Of a stretch of 64,000 nucleotides of DNA, positions 51,353-61,866 are shown piece by piece (positions within the stretch are counted from its first letter, which is position 1; each line of letters begins with the position of its first letter). The notes below the pieces were generated by a model that was given only the letters and a program-made list of their open reading frames with translations, had not been told where the DNA came from and made no database searches. Position numbers and translations under genes: made by a program. This DNA comes from Arthrobacter sp. Hiyo4 (GTDB taxonomy: Bacteria > Actinomycetota > Actinomycetes > Actinomycetales > Micrococcaceae), in contig AP014718.1 of assembly GCA_002370555.1 (NCBI GenBank), positions 310,001 to 374,000 on the forward strand, given 5' to 3'.

Positions 51353-51985
51353 ATGCGATCCATCCGCCGCCAGTTGCTGAGCGTTGTACTCGGGACCTTC
51401 GTGCTCGCTGCCGCGCTGCTGGGGTTTTCCGCCCCGGCGTCGGCACATGATGCCGCCGAGTCCAGCAGCCCCGCACAGGGCGCCACGGTGGCCACAACGC
51501 CGGAACAGGTCTCCGTCATCTTCTACAAGAACCCGCTGGGCATCGGCGCACAGTTCTCTGTCAAGGATTCCGCCGGGGCCGAGTGGGCGGACGGCGCTGT
51601 TCAGATCGTGGACAGCACTGCCACCCAAAAGCTCAAGGCCGGCGCTCCGGCGGGGACGTACACGGTGGCCTGGCGGGTGGTCAGCTCGGATTCCCACCCG
51701 ATCGAGGGGACGTTCGGCTTCACGGCGGCGGCCGCTGCGGCGGGATCCGTGCCCTCGGGCACAGCGTCGGCGGGAGCATCGCCGTCGGCCGCTATTCCTA
51801 CGATGGGAACTGCGCGGCCGGGAACCGTGGAGGTTCCGGCGCCGGCTGAAAACGCGTCCCAGCCGTTCCCCTGGAGCCTGGTGATCTTTGCCGCCGTGGC
51901 TGTCGGGCTTCTGGTGGCCATCGGTATCCTCGCCAAACGCCGGCTCACCACGGGCAGCGACAACGACGAAACCGAACAGGGCTAG
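51353..51985 (+). CDS. CopC domain copper-resistance-type exported protein
   Basis: 210 residues. Sec signal peptide LLSVVLGTFVLAAALLGFSA with cleavage near ASAHDAAESS, so His1 of the mature protein is the conserved N-terminal copper ligand of CopC/YobA. CopC fold to about residue 125 with VVSSDSHPIEGTFGF, whose His is the other ligand. Ala/Ser/Pro linker, then a TM (FPWSLVIFAAVAVGLLVAIG) and basic tail. Normally binds Cu(II) outside the membrane. No CopD in the window. Stop overlaps that of the convergent FAD gene if that one is repaired. Confidence 0.9.
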   Translation: MRSIRRQLLSVVLGTFVLAAALLGFSAPASAHDAAESSSPAQGATVATTPEQVSVIFYKNPLGIGAQFSVKDSAGAEWADGAVQIVDSTATQKLKAGAPAGTYTVAWRVVSSDSHPIEGTFGFTAAAAAAGSVPSGTASAGASPSAAIPTMGTARPGTVEVPAPAENASQPFPWSLVIFAAVAVGLLVAIGILAKRRLTTGSDNDETEQG

Positions 51986-52622
51986 ACCGCGGCGGCGCTT
52001 TCCGGTGGACCGTGGCCTGGACCGTTGCTGAAATGGCCTGGCCCACGGTCTTGGCCTGACGCAGGACTTCCTTGGGCGAGGGCGTGATGAGCTCGCCCAC
52101 TCCCACGAGGTAGATGCCGATCTGCCGCATGGCTGCCACCAGGTTGCGGCCAACCGTGATGCCGAAGTCGCTGAGCATGCGCCGCAACTGGCTGTGCGCG
52201 CACCGGGTCAGCACAATGTTGTCAGCCAGCAGGATTCCGTTGGGCGTATGGACTTCCCACTTGCCGGACGGGGAGCCCGCGGCTGTTCCCGCAGTATTTC
52301 CGCCTGGTGCGCCGCCCACCATGGTCAGCTGAACCGCCCGGGTGGTGTTGCGGACATCCATGTGGTGGCTGGCGGCGTAGTTGCGCAGGTGGCGGAGGAT
52401 CTCGTTGCGCTCCCGGAGGGAATCGGAGTCTGCTGCGTCGCAGCGCTGCAGTGAAGCAGTGTTGGCCGGTTGACCGGCGCCGAGGATGTCGAGCCCGTCC
52501 ACCACAATCGCGTCCACGCCGCGGCGGCGCAGTTCCGCGCCAACAGCCAGGCCTGAGAGCCCCGTGCCGATGATCACCGTGGTGGTCCGTTCGGTCCCGC
52601 CATTCACAGGCATGCTTGACAC
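51982..52622 (-). CDS. FAD/NAD(P)-binding Rossmann protein (C-terminal frameshift)
   Basis: About 213 residues. TVIIGTGLSGLAVGAELRRR then GVDAIVVDG is a dinucleotide-binding fold with GxGxxG; ILRHLRNYAASHHMDVRNTT and VHTPNGILLADNIVLTRCAH follow. This is only the FAD half of flavin monooxygenase/thioredoxin reductase-like enzymes, without an evident second domain. GTG at 52620-52622 has AAGGAGGAAAA upstream. Frame probably lost one base near 52040, so it ends at 51982 rather than 51945. Function unknown. Confidence 0.65.
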
Positions 52623-53029
52623 TACAGTTTTCCTCCTTCAAAGGCTTTCGGATGCAGGCAGCGTTGCCCCGCATGCGTTCCGTTACCCCAAAGTCCGGCC
52701 GCAGCACCGGCCCGGGACGCACCTGAATGGGCGTCGGCGGACCGGCAGTGCCTCGAAGACTACAGAACATTCAGGGCCGTGGATAGCCCAAACACAAACA
52801 TTCTTCTAGTCGTTGAATACGGTTGCCACTCCGTTTGCCGTGGGCTGTGGATAACCCGTCGTCCAGCGGTCCGCAGCCGCTTGCTAAGTGTCTGCGGACC
52901 GAGAATAGTGAGAAGCGGAAGCAGGGGTCTCCAGCCCGTCGGTGCCCACATCGCGGCCGGTGCGGGCGGAGGACGCCGCTTCTGGCAGAATAGCCGCAAC
53001 ATAAGGCAGTATCGCGAGGAGGCGGCCCG
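52623..53029. other. Gene-free 407-base region
   Basis: No convincing coding frame on either strand. Two related blocks, GCCGTGGATAGCCCAAAC (52773) and GGGCTGTGGATAACCCG (52845), resemble each other imperfectly. Promoters for the divergent FAD and double-Usp genes must lie here; GAGGAGGCGGCCCG precedes the ATG at 53030. Nothing else recognised. Confidence 0.5.
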
Positions 53030-54067
53030 ATGGGCGCACAAGAGATGCATCCGGATCCGGACCAGGGCCGGGCCGGAAATTCGGCTGCTCCGGTGGGGAT
53101 AGTTGTGGGGGTGGATGGTTCCGACCACGGCCAGTGCGCTTTGGTATGGGCAGCCCGGGAAGCCGAGCGCCGCCGTCGGCCGTTGCATATTGTCACCGCG
53201 TATTCAGTGCCGATCTTTGCGGCGTCCGGGCTGGACGGCGGGTACGCCACCGTGGATGATTCCGTGATCCGCGAGGGCGCTGAAGCGATCGTCAAGCAGG
53301 CGCTGGACAAGGTTTCCGGCTACAACATCGAAGTTGACGGCTCCGTGGAGAACGGGGACGCTTCAGGGGTGCTCCTGGAAATGTCCGAGACAGCCGATCT
53401 GCTGGTGTTCGGCACCCGCGGCCGCGGCGGATTTGTGGGACGCCTGCTGGGCTCGGTGAGCAGCGCCCTGCCGGCTCACGCCAAGTGCCCCACGGTCACG
53501 GTGCCGCTGGTGTGTTCGGACCGGCTGGGCGAAACCACCGAGGACAAGCGCATCAGGGCCGAGCAGGCCATGCCAGGACACAAGCAGGTCGAGAATGTTG
53601 TTGTGGTGGGCGTGGACGGGTCCGAACAGGCACGCATCGCCGTGCTGGAGGCTGCGGACCAGGCTGGACGGCTCGGGGCAACCCTGCGCGTGATCTGTGC
53701 GGTGCCGCAGTTCAGCGGCTCCCTGGCCTGGGTTCCGGCCCCCATGGACCGCAAAGCCCTCTTCGATGACATCCGGGTCCAACTTAACGCCGGGATGGCC
53801 TGGCTCAAAAGCCACTACCCCAACCTTTCCGTGGAGTCGGAACTGCTGGACGGTTCGGCCGTGGATGTTCTCGTTGAGGCCAGCCGGCACGTGGAACTGG
53901 TGGTTGTGGGCACCCGGGGCCGTGGCGGGTTCGCCGGCATGCTCCTGGGCTCCACCTCCGGCGGCGTGCTCCACCACGCCAAGAGCCCGGTCCTGGTGGT
54001 TCCGGACCGCGACGATCCGCGGCTGGCGGACAGGGCGCAGTTCGGACCGATCCCCGGCGCAGCCTGA
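53030..54067 (+). CDS. Tandem universal stress protein (two Usp domains)
   Basis: 345 residues. Domain 1 (22-163): VGIVVGVDGSDHGQCALVWA, LLVFGTRGRGGFVGRLLGSV, SSALPAHAKCPTVTVP. Domain 2 (187-330): VVVVGVDGSEQARIAVLEAA, VVVGTRGRGGFAGMLLGSTS, GVLHHAKSPVLVVP. Both have the G-x2-G-x9-G-S ATP-binding motif. Actinobacterial dormancy/hypoxia-type tandem Usp (as in DosR regulon members). Followed 30 bases later by a PEP-synthase-like gene, a likely operon. Confidence 0.93.
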   Translation: MGAQEMHPDPDQGRAGNSAAPVGIVVGVDGSDHGQCALVWAAREAERRRRPLHIVTAYSVPIFAASGLDGGYATVDDSVIREGAEAIVKQALDKVSGYNIEVDGSVENGDASGVLLEMSETADLLVFGTRGRGGFVGRLLGSVSSALPAHAKCPTVTVPLVCSDRLGETTEDKRIRAEQAMPGHKQVENVVVVGVDGSEQARIAVLEAADQAGRLGATLRVICAVPQFSGSLAWVPAPMDRKALFDDIRVQLNAGMAWLKSHYPNLSVESELLDGSAVDVLVEASRHVELVVVGTRGRGGFAGMLLGSTSGGVLHHAKSPVLVVPDRDDPRLADRAQFGPIPGAA

Positions 54068-54097
54068 CCCATCACGTTCGCAGCAGGAGGCATGAGA

Positions 54098-56805
54098 ATG
54101 CCTGACACCGGCAGCCCGCCTCCCATCCTCCGATTGGGGGCGGTCACCGCAGCAATGGTTCCCCTGGTGGGTGGCAAAGCGGCCAACCTGGGGGAGCTGC
54201 TCGCCGCCGGGCTGCCCGTGCCTGACGGATTCTGCCTTACCACGGAGGCCTACCGCGAGGCGACCGCCGTGGGCGCGCACCGAAGCGACGGCCTGCTCGC
54301 CGACGTCCACGCGGCGCTGAAAGCAACGCCCGACGGCGACCTCCCCGCCCTGGCTGCGCTGGCGACCCGGGCCCGGGTGTTATCCAAAACGCCCCGGTCC
54401 CCACCGAGGTGGCCGCCGCCGTCGAACAGGCCTACGCAGCCCTGGGCGACAGCGTTCCGGTGGCCGTCCGGTCCTCGGCCACTACTGAGGACCTTCTGTC
54501 GGCGAGCTTCGCCGGCCAGCAGGACACGTACCTCAACGTGGTGGGCGCTGCCGCCGTCGTGGAAGCCGTGCGCAACTGTTGGGCCTCGCTCTGGACGGAC
54601 CGGGCCGTCAGCTACCGGGCAAGCAGAGGGATAGACCCGGCCGCTGTGGCTCTCGCCGTGGTGGTCCAGCGGATGGTGGATGCCACCGCCGCCGGCGTGC
54701 TTTTCACCGCCAACCCGCTGACGGGCCGCCGGAAGCAGGCCGTGATCGATGCCAGCCCGGGCTTGGGGGAGGCGGTAGTGTCCGGGCCGTGAACCCGGAC
54801 CATTTCGTCGTTGACCCGCTCACCGGGCGGGTCCTGGAACGCCGGCTTGGGGACAAACGCATCGCGGTCCGGTCCATCCCCGGTGGCGGCACACGGACTC
54901 TGGCCACCAGCAACGGCGGGGCCGCGGCGTGCCTGACGGACAAGCAGGCCGCCGAACTTGCAGCCTTAGGCCACCGGGTGGAGGGTCACTTTGGCTCGCC
55001 GCAGGACATTGAATGGGCCATTGCCGGCGATGGTCATTTCTGGCTGACCCAGTCGCGGCCCATCACCACACTGTTCCCCGTCCCGCAGCGGGCCGCCGGC
55101 GCGGAGGGCACGCGCGTTTACCTTTGCTTCAGCCTGGCGCAAGGCCTGACCCGCCCCATCACGCCCATGGGCCTGGCAGCCTTCCGGCTTATTGCCTCCT
55201 CGGTGGCCTGCGCGGCGAAATTCGATGTGCCCGAGCCCCGCAAGGGTCCGTCCCCCTACGCAGTCGCGGCCCAGCGGATCTACTTTGATTTGACCGCCGT
55301 GGCCCGCAGCACCACCGGCCGGTGGATGGTTCCCAAGGTCTTTGACGTAATGGAAGCACGTTCGGCCACGGTGCTGCGCAGGGTTTTCGAGGACCCACGG
55401 TTTTCCGTGACGCGCAGGACGCCGCTGGGCCTGGTGCGGCACGTGGTCCCGGCGGCGGTGCATGCCAGGGTGCCGGAGACGCTGCTCCGGCCGTTTTCCG
55501 CCCGGACGCGGCCCTCCGCAGGACCAACCGGCGGGCGCGCGAGTTCGCCGACTCCCTCGAACCGCCCCCGGCCTCACGCCGCTGCAGCGCCTGGACCACG
55601 CTGAACACGTACTCGGTACGCGTATCTTCTCGGTGGTGCCGTCCATCCTGCCGCTTCCGGCTCTCGGGTTCGCTGCCTTGGCGCTCGCCGGAAAACTGCT
55701 GGGCGGAGGCCGGTGGGATGACCTGCAGGTTGTGCTCCGCGGGCTGCCTAACAACGTCACCACGGAGATGGACCTGGAGCTGTGGCGCCTCGCCCAGGTG
55801 ATTAAGAACGACGGCGGTTCCCGCGCCGCCGTGACGGACCGGAAACCCGCCGAGCTGGCCGAAGACTTCCGCGCGGGCCAGCTGCCCGCGGTGCTGCAGT
55901 CCGGGCTGGCGCGGTTTATGGGCCAGTACGGTCACCGGGCCGTGGCCGAGATCGATGTCGGTATGCCGCGCTGGTCTGATGACCCCACCCACATCCTGGG
56001 CGTCCTGGCCAACTATCTCCGGCTTGAGGATTCCGCGCTGGCGCCGGATGTCCAGTTCAGCAACGCCGCCGAGGAAGCGGACGCCTGCGTTGACCGCCTC
56101 GTGGCAGAGGCGCGGAGCCGCGGCCTGCGCGGAACGGTGGTCCGGGCCGCGCTGCGTCGGGCCAGGCTGTTCGCCGGATTGCGCGAGCTGCCCAAGTACC
56201 AGCTGGTGGTGGGCCTCGCCGAAGTGCGGAAGCAACTGGCTTTGGCCGGTGCGGCGCTGGCTGCGGCAGGGGTGGTAGCCGACGCGGATGACATCTTCTT
56301 CCTGGACCTGGCTGAAGCCCGGGCCGGCCTTAGTTCCGGGTCAGCTGACTTCCGGGACCTGGTGGCGCAGCGGCGAGCGGACTACGCCGTGGAACTTGAA
56401 CGGCGCCACATACCGCGGGTGCTGCTGTCGGACGGCACGGAGCCGGAAGCCATTCCATCCGGCGACGCTGTGACGGCATCCAAGGTGCCGGGGGCACTGA
56501 GCGGGAGCCCGGCGTCGGCCGGTGTTGTCACAGCGGCCGCCCGCGTGATCCTCGACCCGGTAGGTGCGCAACTGGAACCGGGAGAAATCCTGGTGGCGCC
56601 GTCCACGGACCCCGGCTGGACGCCGTTGTTCCTCACCGCGGGCGGACTCGTGATGGAGATGGGCGGACCCAATTCGCACGGGGCCGTGGTGGCGCGGGAG
56701 TACGGCATCCCGGCGGTGGTGGGCGTCCCGGACGCCACGCTCCGGCTCTTCACCGGGCAGGAAATAACGGTCGACGGCGGCGCCGGAACCGTGGTGCCGT
56801 CGTAG
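54098..56805 (+). CDS. PEP synthase/rifampin phosphotransferase-like dikinase (four frameshifts)
   Basis: About 903 residues. N-terminal ATP-grasp: VPLVGGKAANLGELLAAGLP, VPDGFCLTTEAYREA, VAVRSSATTEDLLSASFAGQ, QDTYLNVVG, DIEWAIAGDGHFWLTQSRPI. Middle helical domain (RFMGQYGHRAVAEIDVGMPR). C-terminal swivelling domain with PGWTPLFLTAGGLVMEMGGP and NSHGAVVAREYGIPAVVGV, whose His is the phosphocarrier. This three-part layout fits rifampin phosphotransferase or a PEP-synthase relative; a rifampin site cannot be confirmed. Lost bases near 54380, 54785, 55500 and 55570. ATG at 54098, 7 bases after GCAGGAGG. Confidence 0.85.
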
Positions 56806-56905
56806 CCGGAGTGCCCCTCGGCATGACTTCCAGAAGGGGACGTGTGCGGCGGCGGTCCCCAGGCGTAACCTGAAGTATGGGCTCCAAGGATGAAGCGGGG
56901 CTGGC

Positions 56906-58254
56906 ATGAACCGCGCATGGCTGCGCTGGGTGCCTGCCGCAGCTGTACCTGCAGTGATAGCCGCCGGCGTGCTGGTGGGATCCATTCCGGCGAGGGCCGG
57001 CGATCCGCTGCCACAAAAGACTCCAGCTGAGGTCCTGACCCTCCTGGGCCAGCACAACACCAGGTCATTCTCCGGAACAGTCCAGCAGTCCGCCGAGCTG
57101 GGCCTGCCCGAACTGCCGGCCGCCGGTCCCAGCTCCGGGCCGGTGTCGGCCGGCGGGGCTGCGTCGGTCCTGGAGTTCCTGACCGGCGAACACACCGCCC
57201 GGATCTTTATGGACGGGCCAACCAAGGTGCGGGTCCAGGTGATGGACCGGCTCGCTGAACGCGACGTCATCCGGCGCGATAACGACGTGTGGTTCTACAA
57301 CTCCAAGGACAACAGCGCCGCCCACCTGGCCCTGCCGGCGTTCGCCAGCGACCTGCCTCTGCCGGTCCCTGAAACCCCGCGCTGCCCGGAGTTCCCGCCC
57401 TGCCTGAACCTCCCGCACCGCCCGGCGACCTGCCGGGCCGGGACCTGCCCGCGCCGGACTTTCCAAAGCCCGACCTGCCTTTGCCCATCCTGCCCGGCCC
57501 GCCCGTAATGCCGACGCCCGAGGACCTGGCCAGGAAATTCCTCGCCGTCGTGGACAGTTCCACCGAGGTCACGGTGGGCGCTGATGCCGAAGTCGCCGGC
57601 CGGTCCGCTTACAGCCTGACACTGGCGCCAAGGACGCAGGGAACACTGCTTGAGAAGGTTGTCATCGCCGTCGACGGCGAGACAGGAATGCCGTTGCGCG
57701 TAACTGTGATGGCACGCGGCCAGGCGGAACCGGCCTTTGAGGCCGGCTTCACCAGCCTGTCCCTGGCGGCTCCGGACGACTCCGTGTTTACGTTTGTTGC
57801 CCCGCCGGGCGCCACGGTCAAGGAGCTGCCAGTGCCGCCGGTCCCGTCTATGCCCCGCATGCCAGCCCTCCCGCCCAGTCCCGGTGGAATTACGCCCGGC
57901 GTGGTTCCGGACCGCGGCCCGGACCAGCCCGCCGCTCCGCCGAAGCAGCTCCCCGCCCCGGACAAGGTTCCCGGCAGCGACGCCAGCCTGCGGCATCCTG
58001 ATGCACCCCGGCCAACAGTGACCGGCAAGGGCTGGGAAACCGTGATCGGGTTCCCCTCGGCACCCGGCGGGCAAGGGGCTGCCTTGACTGAATCCTTGCT
58101 GAAGGATCCGCTCCTGTCCCAGGCCGCCGTCGTCGTTCCCGGCGGACGGCTCCTGTCCACGGCGCTGGTCAACGTCCTCCTGACCGACGACGGCAGGATC
58201 TTTGTGGGGATGGTCCCGGCGGAGCGGCTGCAGGCCGCCGCCGGCGCGGCGTGA
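56906..58254 (+). CDS. Exported LolA/RseB-fold protein with proline-rich linker (one frameshift)
   Basis: About 449 residues. Signal peptide MNRAWLRWVPAAAVPAVIAA to ARAGDP. Domain 1: VLTLLGQHNTRSFSGTVQQS, GPTKVRVQVMDRLAERDVIR, RDNDVWFYNSKDNSAAHLAL, a LolA/DUF2092/RseB-like half-barrel. A proline-rich linker (PLPEPPAPPGDLPGRDLPAP) spans the frame change near 57385. Domain 2: ARKFLAVVDSSTEVTVGADA, VIAVDGETGMPLRVTVMARG, FTFVAPPGATVKELPVP continues the fold. C-terminal part GKGWETVIGFPS is a small extra domain. Stop overlaps the ABC ATPase start, implying a joint function. Confidence 0.82.
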
Positions 58255-59281
58255 CCTCGGCCGGGGGACGGCTGCCGCCGGGATAGCCGCCGCCCGGACC
58301 AGTTTCGCAGGGAATGGGACCGCCGGGCTGACCATCGAGACTCGAGGCCTGACCAAGCGTTTCGGCCACCAACTGGCGGTCGACAACGTGGACCTCGCAG
58401 TTCCCACGGCGCCGTGTTCGGGTTCCTAGGCCCCAACGGGTCGGGCAAAACCACCACCATCCGGATGCTGCTGGGCCTTGCCGCGGCATCGGCCGGAACC
58501 GTCAGCGTCCTGGGCCTGCAGATGCCGCAGCGCCTCCATGAGGTCCTGCCGCGCGTCGGTGCGCTGGTGGAGGGGCCTGCGTTTTATCCGTTCCTTTCCG
58601 GCACCGCCAACCTGCACCGCCTGGATGCCGCCAGCCGGCATGCGGCGCCCGCTACCCGGAGCGCCCGCGTTGCTGCCGCGCTTGAGCGGGTGGGCCTTTC
58701 ACACGCCGCCGGCAAGCGTGTCCACGCCTACTCCCTGGGCATGAAGCAGCGGCTGGGGATCGCCAACGCATTGCTGTCGCCGCGGGAACTACTGGTGCTC
58801 GATGAGCCCACCAACGGGCTGGACCCGCAGGGAACGCGGGAAGTGCGGAGCCTGGTCCGGTCGCTGGCCGCCGACGGCGCCACCGTCTTCGTCTCCAGCC
58901 ACCTTCTGGCAGAAGTGGAACAGATCTGCACCCACGCCGCCATCATGAGCGCCGGGCGGTTGGTGGCCCAGGGGCCGCTGGCGGAGCTCCGCCAGGCCGG
59001 TGAGACCCGGATCCGCCTGTTAACGCCCGACGCCGGCACGGCCAGTGAGGTCCTGCTGCGGTTGGGCATGTCCCCGAACAGAAGCCCTGAGGCCGGAACA
59101 CCTGAACCTGCCGGGGACGTGCTGACCGCCGTCGCCGCTGCGTCGCGGCTGGCGGCCCGGAGGACATTGTGGCGGAGCTCGTGGCGGCCGGGGTACGGGT
59201 GCGGGGCTTTTCCGTTGAGAGGGAGAGCCTGGAGGAGCGCTTTGTGGCGCTAACGGGGGAGGGTTCGACATTGCCCAATAG
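58251..59281 (+). CDS. ABC transporter ATP-binding protein (four frameshifts)
   Basis: About 344 residues. IETRGLTKRFGHQLAVDNVD, GFLGPNGSGKTTTIRMLLGL (Walker A), YSLGMKQRLGIANALLSPRE (signature), LLVLDEPTNGLDPQG (Walker B), VFVSSHLLAEVEQICTHAAI (H-loop). Drug/bacitracin-type exporter subfamily. The GTG start at 58251 overlaps the upstream stop (GTGA) once one G is restored near 58265; further lost bases near 58412, 59155 and 59262, after which it ends GEGFDIAQ at 59281. Confidence 0.88.
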
Positions 59282-60199
59282 TGCTTCCGACGCCGGTAGT
59301 TTCCCTTCAGCCAGCAGCGTTCCTGAGATCAGCAGTGGTTCCGATGCCAGCAGCGGTTCCGGACTCGGGAGCACTCCAGGTGCGCCGTCGAGCCTGTCTT
59401 TGCTGGCGTCTGAGCTGAAGACGCTGTTCCGGCGCCGCCGGACCGCGGCCATGCTGGTGGCCCTTGCCGCGATACCGGTGCTGATCGCCGTCGCCGTCCG
59501 ACTCTCGTCCACCGTTCCACCCGGAAGGGGGCCTGCCTTCCTGGACCGGATCAGCCAGAACGGGCTGTTTGTCGCGGTCACGGCGATGCTGGTCTCGGTG
59601 CCGCTGTTCCTGCCCCTGACCATTGGCGTCGTGGCGGGCGATACCATCGCCGGCGAGGCCAGCCTGGGCACGCTGCGGTACCTGTTGGTGGCGCCCGCTG
59701 GGCGCGTGCGCCTGCTGCTGGTGAAGTACGCGGGAACGCTGGCGTTCTGCCTGGCCGCCCCCGTCACCGTTGCGCTGGCCGGGGCAGCGGTCGGAGCTTC
59801 GCTGTTCCCTGTTGGGCCGGTAACGCTCCTGTCCGGTGACGTCGTCCAGCCCCTGAGGCCGCGCTGCGGCTGGTCCTGATTGCTGCGTACCTTGCGGTGT
59901 CCCTGGCAGGACTTGCGGCGATCGGCCTGTTCCTGTCCACCCTGACGGTGGTCCCGGTGGGTGCCATGGCCGCCACCGTGGTGCTGTCAGTGGTCTCGCA
60001 GGTCCTGGACCAATTGCCGCAGTTGGAGTGGCTGCACCCTTGGCTGTTTACGCATTACTGGTTCGGCTTCGCGGACGTCCTGCGCCAACCGGTGCTGTGG
60101 GACTCTTTTGCCAGCAACGCGCTGCTGCAGGCGGGCTACATCGCCGTGTTCGGGGCGCTCGCCTATGGCCGGTTCGTCACCAAGGACGTTCTGTCCTGA
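59271..60199 (+). CDS. ABC-2 type transporter permease (one frameshift)
   Basis: About 309 residues. TTG start at 59271 inside the ATPase end, 8 bases after GGGGGAGGG. Ser/Gly-rich N-terminus (SGSDASSGSGLGSTPG) from a degenerate repeat, then six membrane helices: MLVALAAIPVLIAVAVRLSS, AMLVSVPLFLPLTIGVVAGD, VKYAGTLAFCLAAPVTVALA, LVLIAAYLAVSLAGLAAIGL, MAATVVLSVVSQVLDQLPQL, LLQAGYIAVFGALAYGRFVT. DTIAGEASLGTLRYLLVAPA is the conserved ABC-2 cytoplasmic loop. Lost base near 59860. Confidence 0.85.
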
Positions 60200-60257
60200 G
60201 GCTGGATGTCCTGCGCCTGAAGTCCTGCGCCGGAGCCTCGGACAGGAGCTGTCCCGG

Positions 60258-61653
60258 TCAGTAGCGGGCTGCGTAAGGGTGGAGCTGCATCCCGGCCATC
60301 CAGCTCAACTGGGTCACGCCGATGCCCTCATCCGGATTCAGCGCCTGCACCACCTGGCCGTTCCCCAGGTAGATCGCCACGTGATAGAAGCCCGGCGCTG
60401 TGCCCCAGACAAGCAGGTCTCCCCGCCGCGCCTGGGAGATCGGCACGTGAACGGGAGCTGCCGCGTACTGCTGCGCAGCGGTGCGTGGCAGGTACTTGCC
60501 CGCGGCGGCGAACGCCGTTTGCACGAGGCCGGAGCAGTCAAAGCCGTTGGGGCCTGTGCCGCCGTACTGGTAGAAGTACGGTGCACCCACCTTGGACATC
60601 GCCACGGAGATGGCAGTCTCATTGGAACCGCCCGGCGCTGGAGCTGGTGGGGTGCTGGGGCTGGTGCAGGCGCTGGGGCCGGGCCGGAGCACGCGCAGGC
60701 CCAGGTGCGGGAGTCGGTGCTGGAACTGGAGCTGGCGCAGGCACTGGAGCAGGAGCCGGTGCCGGTGCGGCCGGCAGGTTCCCGCCAGCGGCCGGTCCGG
60801 CTGCGGGCCGGTCTGGCGCTGCTTGGGCCGCAGCCCGATCAGCAGCCGCAGTCAGTTCGGCGAGCCTGGCCTCCTCGCGCTGCCTGTCCAAGGCATCAAT
60901 GCGAGCCGATTCGAGGGCCACTGTGGTGTTCCGCAGCTGGGCGAGTTGATCCACGAGGATTGTCCGCTGCGCCGCGGCTTCGGCTACAGCCTTGGCCTGG
61001 GTGGCGTTGGCTTGTTCAGCCTCTTCCTTGCGGGCTTGTGCCTTCTGGGCGGCATCGTCGGCGGCCCGGGTGGCGTCGTCGGCGGCGGCCGTCAGGGACT
61101 GCGCGGCGGACGCCGCGGATGCGGCCGATTCGAAGGCGCGGCTCCGGCTGGCCGAAATGGCTTCCAGCGTCGCGGCCTGATGCAAGGCTTCGGCGTTGCC
61201 GCTGACGAAGGTGCCCAGCGTCGGGTTCAGCCCGCCGTTGCGGTAGAGGTCGCCGGCGAGCTGGCCTACCTGCTTCCGGGTCCTGTCCTGCTCGTCCTTC
61301 GCAGCGGTGGCCTTGGCCGTGGCCACTTCCGCAGCCGTCCTGCGGTCCTGCAGTTCCACCAGGGCTTCGCCGTAGGCGTTGTTGGCTTGCAGCGACAAGG
61401 CAAACGTGGCTTGCTGGGCGCTGGTGGCGTCTGCGAGGAGGCGCTCGATGATGGCGACCTGATCCGCCGTCGCGCGTTCACTCGCCTTGGCCGTGGCGAT
61501 GTCCTCCGGGGTGGGAAGTTCCGGCGACGCCGGACGCTGGACTGCTGGAGCCTGCGGTAGCGGCGCTGCCTGGGCGGGGAGGGTCATGGTGCCGAAAAGT
61601 ACGACGGCGGTGCACAGTACGGCGGCCTTCAGGCCGGATCCGGTCAAACCCAT
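60258..61653 (-). CDS. NlpC/P60 cell-wall endopeptidase with coiled coil (linker frameshift)
   Basis: About 465 residues. Signal peptide LKAAVLCTAVVLFGTMTLPA to AQAAP. Residues about 45-280 form a long Ala/Glu/Arg coiled coil (RRTAAEVATAKATAAKDEQD), then a Pro-Ala linker (PAPAPVPAPAPVPAP) where two bases are lost, then NlpC/P60: ISVAMSKVGAPYFYQYGGTG, PNGFDCSGLVQTAFAAAGKY (Cys), FYHVAIYLGNGQVVQALNPD (His). RipA/RipC-like D,L-endopeptidase splitting peptidoglycan stems during division. The coiled coil matches the inhibitory/FtsX-binding domain of RipC-type hydrolases. Confidence 0.9.
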
Positions 61654-61866
61654 TCGCAGAACCTCGCACGCAGTAAGGCTGGGGGAGCGAGGTCTGGTGG
61701 CGGCACAAGGAGCCCCTCTGCTGATCTCCCAGCAGTCCGAGGCTACGTGAGCGTGTGCACTTTGGCAACACTGGTCACATCAATAACATAATCAACAAGA
61801 GTGCGATTCCGGCACATCCGGACCGGCGTGTCGCGGAATCGGCTCCGGTCCCCACCTCCCGGCTAC
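61654..61866 (-). other. 213-base leader region of the NlpC/P60 gene
   Basis: No gene. On the minus strand, CTGCTG-GGAGAT-CAGCAG is a perfect 6-bp hairpin, followed by GGGGCTCC and a complementary GGGGGAGC further on. An AT-rich TGTTGATTATGTTATTG patch further upstream (about 61778-61800) may hold the promoter. Cell-wall hydrolase genes of this class can carry c-di-AMP (ydaO) riboswitches, but the expected core was not recognised. Confidence 0.35.

Noticed and set aside
61654-61866. c-di-AMP riboswitch call
   Set aside because: Context suits it but the conserved core was not seen; left as an unassigned leader.
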